From: Zeugodacus cucurbitae
Taxonomy: Eukaryota; Arthropoda; Insecta; Diptera; Tephritidae
Direction: 5' to 3'
Assembly: GCF_028554725.1 (NCBI RefSeq)
Contig: NC_071668.1
Coordinates: 1,116,001-1,180,000 of the forward strand
DNA length: 64,000 nucleotides
In this document: positions 61,901-64,000 of the stretch, one piece after another
Layout: each line of letters starts with the position of its first letter
How positions within the stretch are numbered: position 1 is the stretch's first letter
Translations under genes and position numbers: made by a program
The notes under the pieces: model-generated
What the model saw: only the letters and a program-made list of their open reading frames with translations
Told to the model about the DNA's origin: nothing
The model's database searches: none

Positions 61901-64000
61901 TGAACAACTAACTGTACAATGTTGCACACACGCATGTTAAAGTTTCACCATGCAACACCAGACAGCTATTCATGCAACGCGTCAACTCGAAGCGTTGACT
62001 TGCCAACTGCCGTGGAGCCGTGAAGCCGTGGCAACTGCGGATCAATTCAGATTTCCGTTGACTTCAGTTCATAAGCTGTGGATGCAACAATTGCAATAAC
62101 AACAACAAAAGCAGTCCGTGTAAATACGAGAATGTGCCACAATGAGGGTGTGTGGCAGGCATATTTACATATTTAGTACGAACTTAGAAACATGTTTATG
62201 CAACACAGACACACACACAAAGTAAAAGAATTGGCGCGTCTGTGTGGCAGATGCCAGAATCGTGACTGGAACCGTGGTGAAAAACAGCATTTTTATTGTG
62301 GCAGCCAACAGCAACGCTTCACCCCACCGCCCCGCACCGACATTTGCAATAATAGCAGCAAAAACAAGAACAACAACGTTTTAAGCGCAAACAGTATAAA
62401 AACAGCAATTACGGCATCATTTTCGAATTGATTTCGATGTGGCCATTCACTGCCACACACACACACAGTTGCCCAGAATTGAATTGCCACATTCGTTGTT
62501 GCATGTGCCGGGGAGTTGGCGCATGCGCACAACGGTCAAAACAACGGTTCCCGTTGGAATCGCTGCCAGAGATCTACAAAACAAACGCAAAACAACGAAA
62601 CGAGTGTTGCAAGGAATGAAAGAAAAATAGGCTAGGCACGGCGGAGTCACTCGGCAGCGGCTAGTCGGCCGACAATCACCGATGGACTTGGCTTAGTTAG
62701 CAGGTTTCGCTATAATCGTTCGATAGACTGGTGTATACGTAAGTGTGGTGTTGCGGTTCTTGCCACTCGCCGCTCGCTGCTAAATGCAAATGCTGAGCAA
62801 CAACAACTACAACAACAAAATCTAGCAATTTAATAGCGCGTTACCCGTTTAAGCCGATAATCTTTCACCTGGATGGCATGAAAGCGCTTGCCTCCTTCTA
62901 ACGGGCTCGCTGTGTCTCAGAAAAAGAGCAGGGAGAAGAAAGAGGATCTGAAATATGAAATAAAGTGTATATTGAAAAATGGGCTTGATTGGACTAGATA
63001 AATATTGGACGCAATTAAAGCGAAGCTGAAGTGCAGACGGCACTGTGGATCCAGAAACCTCGCTAAGTTCGCTAAGTGAAAAGAATCGGCGTGTTTTTGT
63101 ACTCAGCTAACAGTTTATGTTCAGGATGTGTCTCACAACTATCTAGAAGCATACACAAAAGCAACCTGTGTGGCAAGTTGCAACTTCGAACGGTGCAGCT
63201 ATGCAACCGCATGGTCGCAGACTAGTGCCACACTGGAAGACACACGTTCTAGAAACTGCTCGCTTGTTGTTACAGCAAGCTCAACTACTTGCAACACGCG
63301 TGACTTTTCATTTTTTTCCCGAAATTATTTCAATTGTCTTTGTTTTAGTTGGCTCAAGTACAAACACGCTCACTCGCTTGCCACATGTTGCATGCTTCAA
63401 GTGAATTAATGAATGAATCTTGTACGCCGCCGTTAATGCTTTCACAGCTCCCTGAATGGCTCAATTGCCCTTACTGGCTGCGGTTATGTGCATGCAGCTC
63501 CTTTCCCACATTCATTGTGAGCTGCGCATGCGCATTTCTTTGAACATTGTTGTTGTTAGAGTAGTACACTTAAGATATCTTTTGCCATTTATGTTGCTTG
63601 GGGGCCTTTTGGCAAATCTTGTTGTTTCATTGTTGTTGTTGCGCTTAACTTACATTTATGTATTCTACGAACTTTTGAGTTTCTGAGCCTCGTTCTTGTT
63701 GTCTATTTGCCTTTCATTCGCCTGCACTGCGGCAAACAAGTTTCATTTCTCTTCCTTCTTATGATTGCAGCCGCGACAGCTGCAACAACAACAGCAAGCT
63801 CCATCCATTTGGTGTTTTCTGTTGAAATGTTCTTGACTTTACCTTTCTTTTTTTCGCGGCCGCCGTCGCCGAGTCAATTCTTCTCATTTCTCCTTATTAC
63901 TAGCGTCTACTACGGTACTTGAGCCAATTACCCAATTAAGATTCTGCGATATCATCTTTTGTGTAGCGGCCCAGCAGCACTCGGAGCTGCCAAACACTGT

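Larger units (their letters stand above)
48701..64000 (+). other. spir: spire intron 2 (5' part), at least 15.3 kb
   Basis: It starts with GTGAGT and runs past the window edge. The transposon remnants, CCTAA array and LINE are listed separately. The rest (48701-50690, 50840-53770, 53824-57550, 58936-64000) is CAA/TTG-rich, with CA/GT runs near 49792-49804, 54678-54692 and 62206-62218, and TTG runs near 54560-54582. No further KIND, WH2 or Spire-box exon was found by eye. Many short overlapping frames near 61250-62650 and 63120-63920 have no domain and are taken as chance. Confidence 0.6.

Noticed and set aside
60000..64000. Further spire exons (rest of KIND, WH2, Spire box)
   Set aside because: Read by eye in three + frames; no LG..LY.ALD, WH2 or FYVE-like pattern next to an AG/GT pair was found.

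Overview
This window looks like intronic and flanking DNA of a dipteran insect, most likely a tephritid fruit fly (Bactrocera/Ceratitis group). The grounds are: a recognisable exon of the actin nucleator gene spire with insect-type splice sites and CAA/Asn/Gln-rich low complexity; an AT-rich background full of CAA/TTG trinucleotide and CA/GT dinucleotide runs; and several decayed class II transposons, including a DD41D mariner relative of the type first described from Ceratitis rosa. The genus is inference; nothing here fixes the species.

The only cellular gene I can support is spire (spir), on the + strand. Its first coding exon (23848-24505) carries a disordered N-terminus and the first part of the KIND domain, which binds the formin Cappuccino. 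A strong donor site follows. After about 24.15 kb of intron comes a 41-nt microexon (48660-48700) with a long polypyrimidine tract, good splice sites and a matching phase. It adds 13 codons plus the split one. The rest of KIND, the WH2 repeats and the Spire box must lie beyond the right edge, so the second intron is at least 15.3 kb. Upstream of the start codon there is a plausible 5' leader with a start-stop uORF and a 62-codon uORF.

Everything else is non-coding or mobile. From left to right: a complete but dead Tc1-like element with an IR/DR end structure (4991-6537); an internally deleted mariner with both ends (7630-8090); a dispersed repeat (about 10670-10860); a Helitron-like non-autonomous element (about 12901-14932) holding a 63-bp minisatellite with about 33 CACGTG E-box palindromes plus a CCGGAA-rich block; a second mariner fragment and a LINE 3' tail (16296-16885); an extreme A/T block (22555-22850); then exon 1. 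Intron 1 holds a DD41D element (26574-27503) with intact catalytic residues but no DNA-binding domain, an RTE-like LINE 3' fragment (36862-37330) and an inverted-repeat MITE-like element (41085-42001). Intron 2 holds a mariner 3' fragment (about 50700-50835), a CCTAA array (53774-53823) and a 5'-truncated LINE with reverse transcriptase and RNase H remnants (about 57560-58935).

I found no tRNA, rRNA, CRISPR array or bacterial-type operon. The most unusual features are the CACGTG minisatellite inside a Helitron-like shell, bounded by a 16-bp direct repeat, and the spire microexon isolated between two very large introns.
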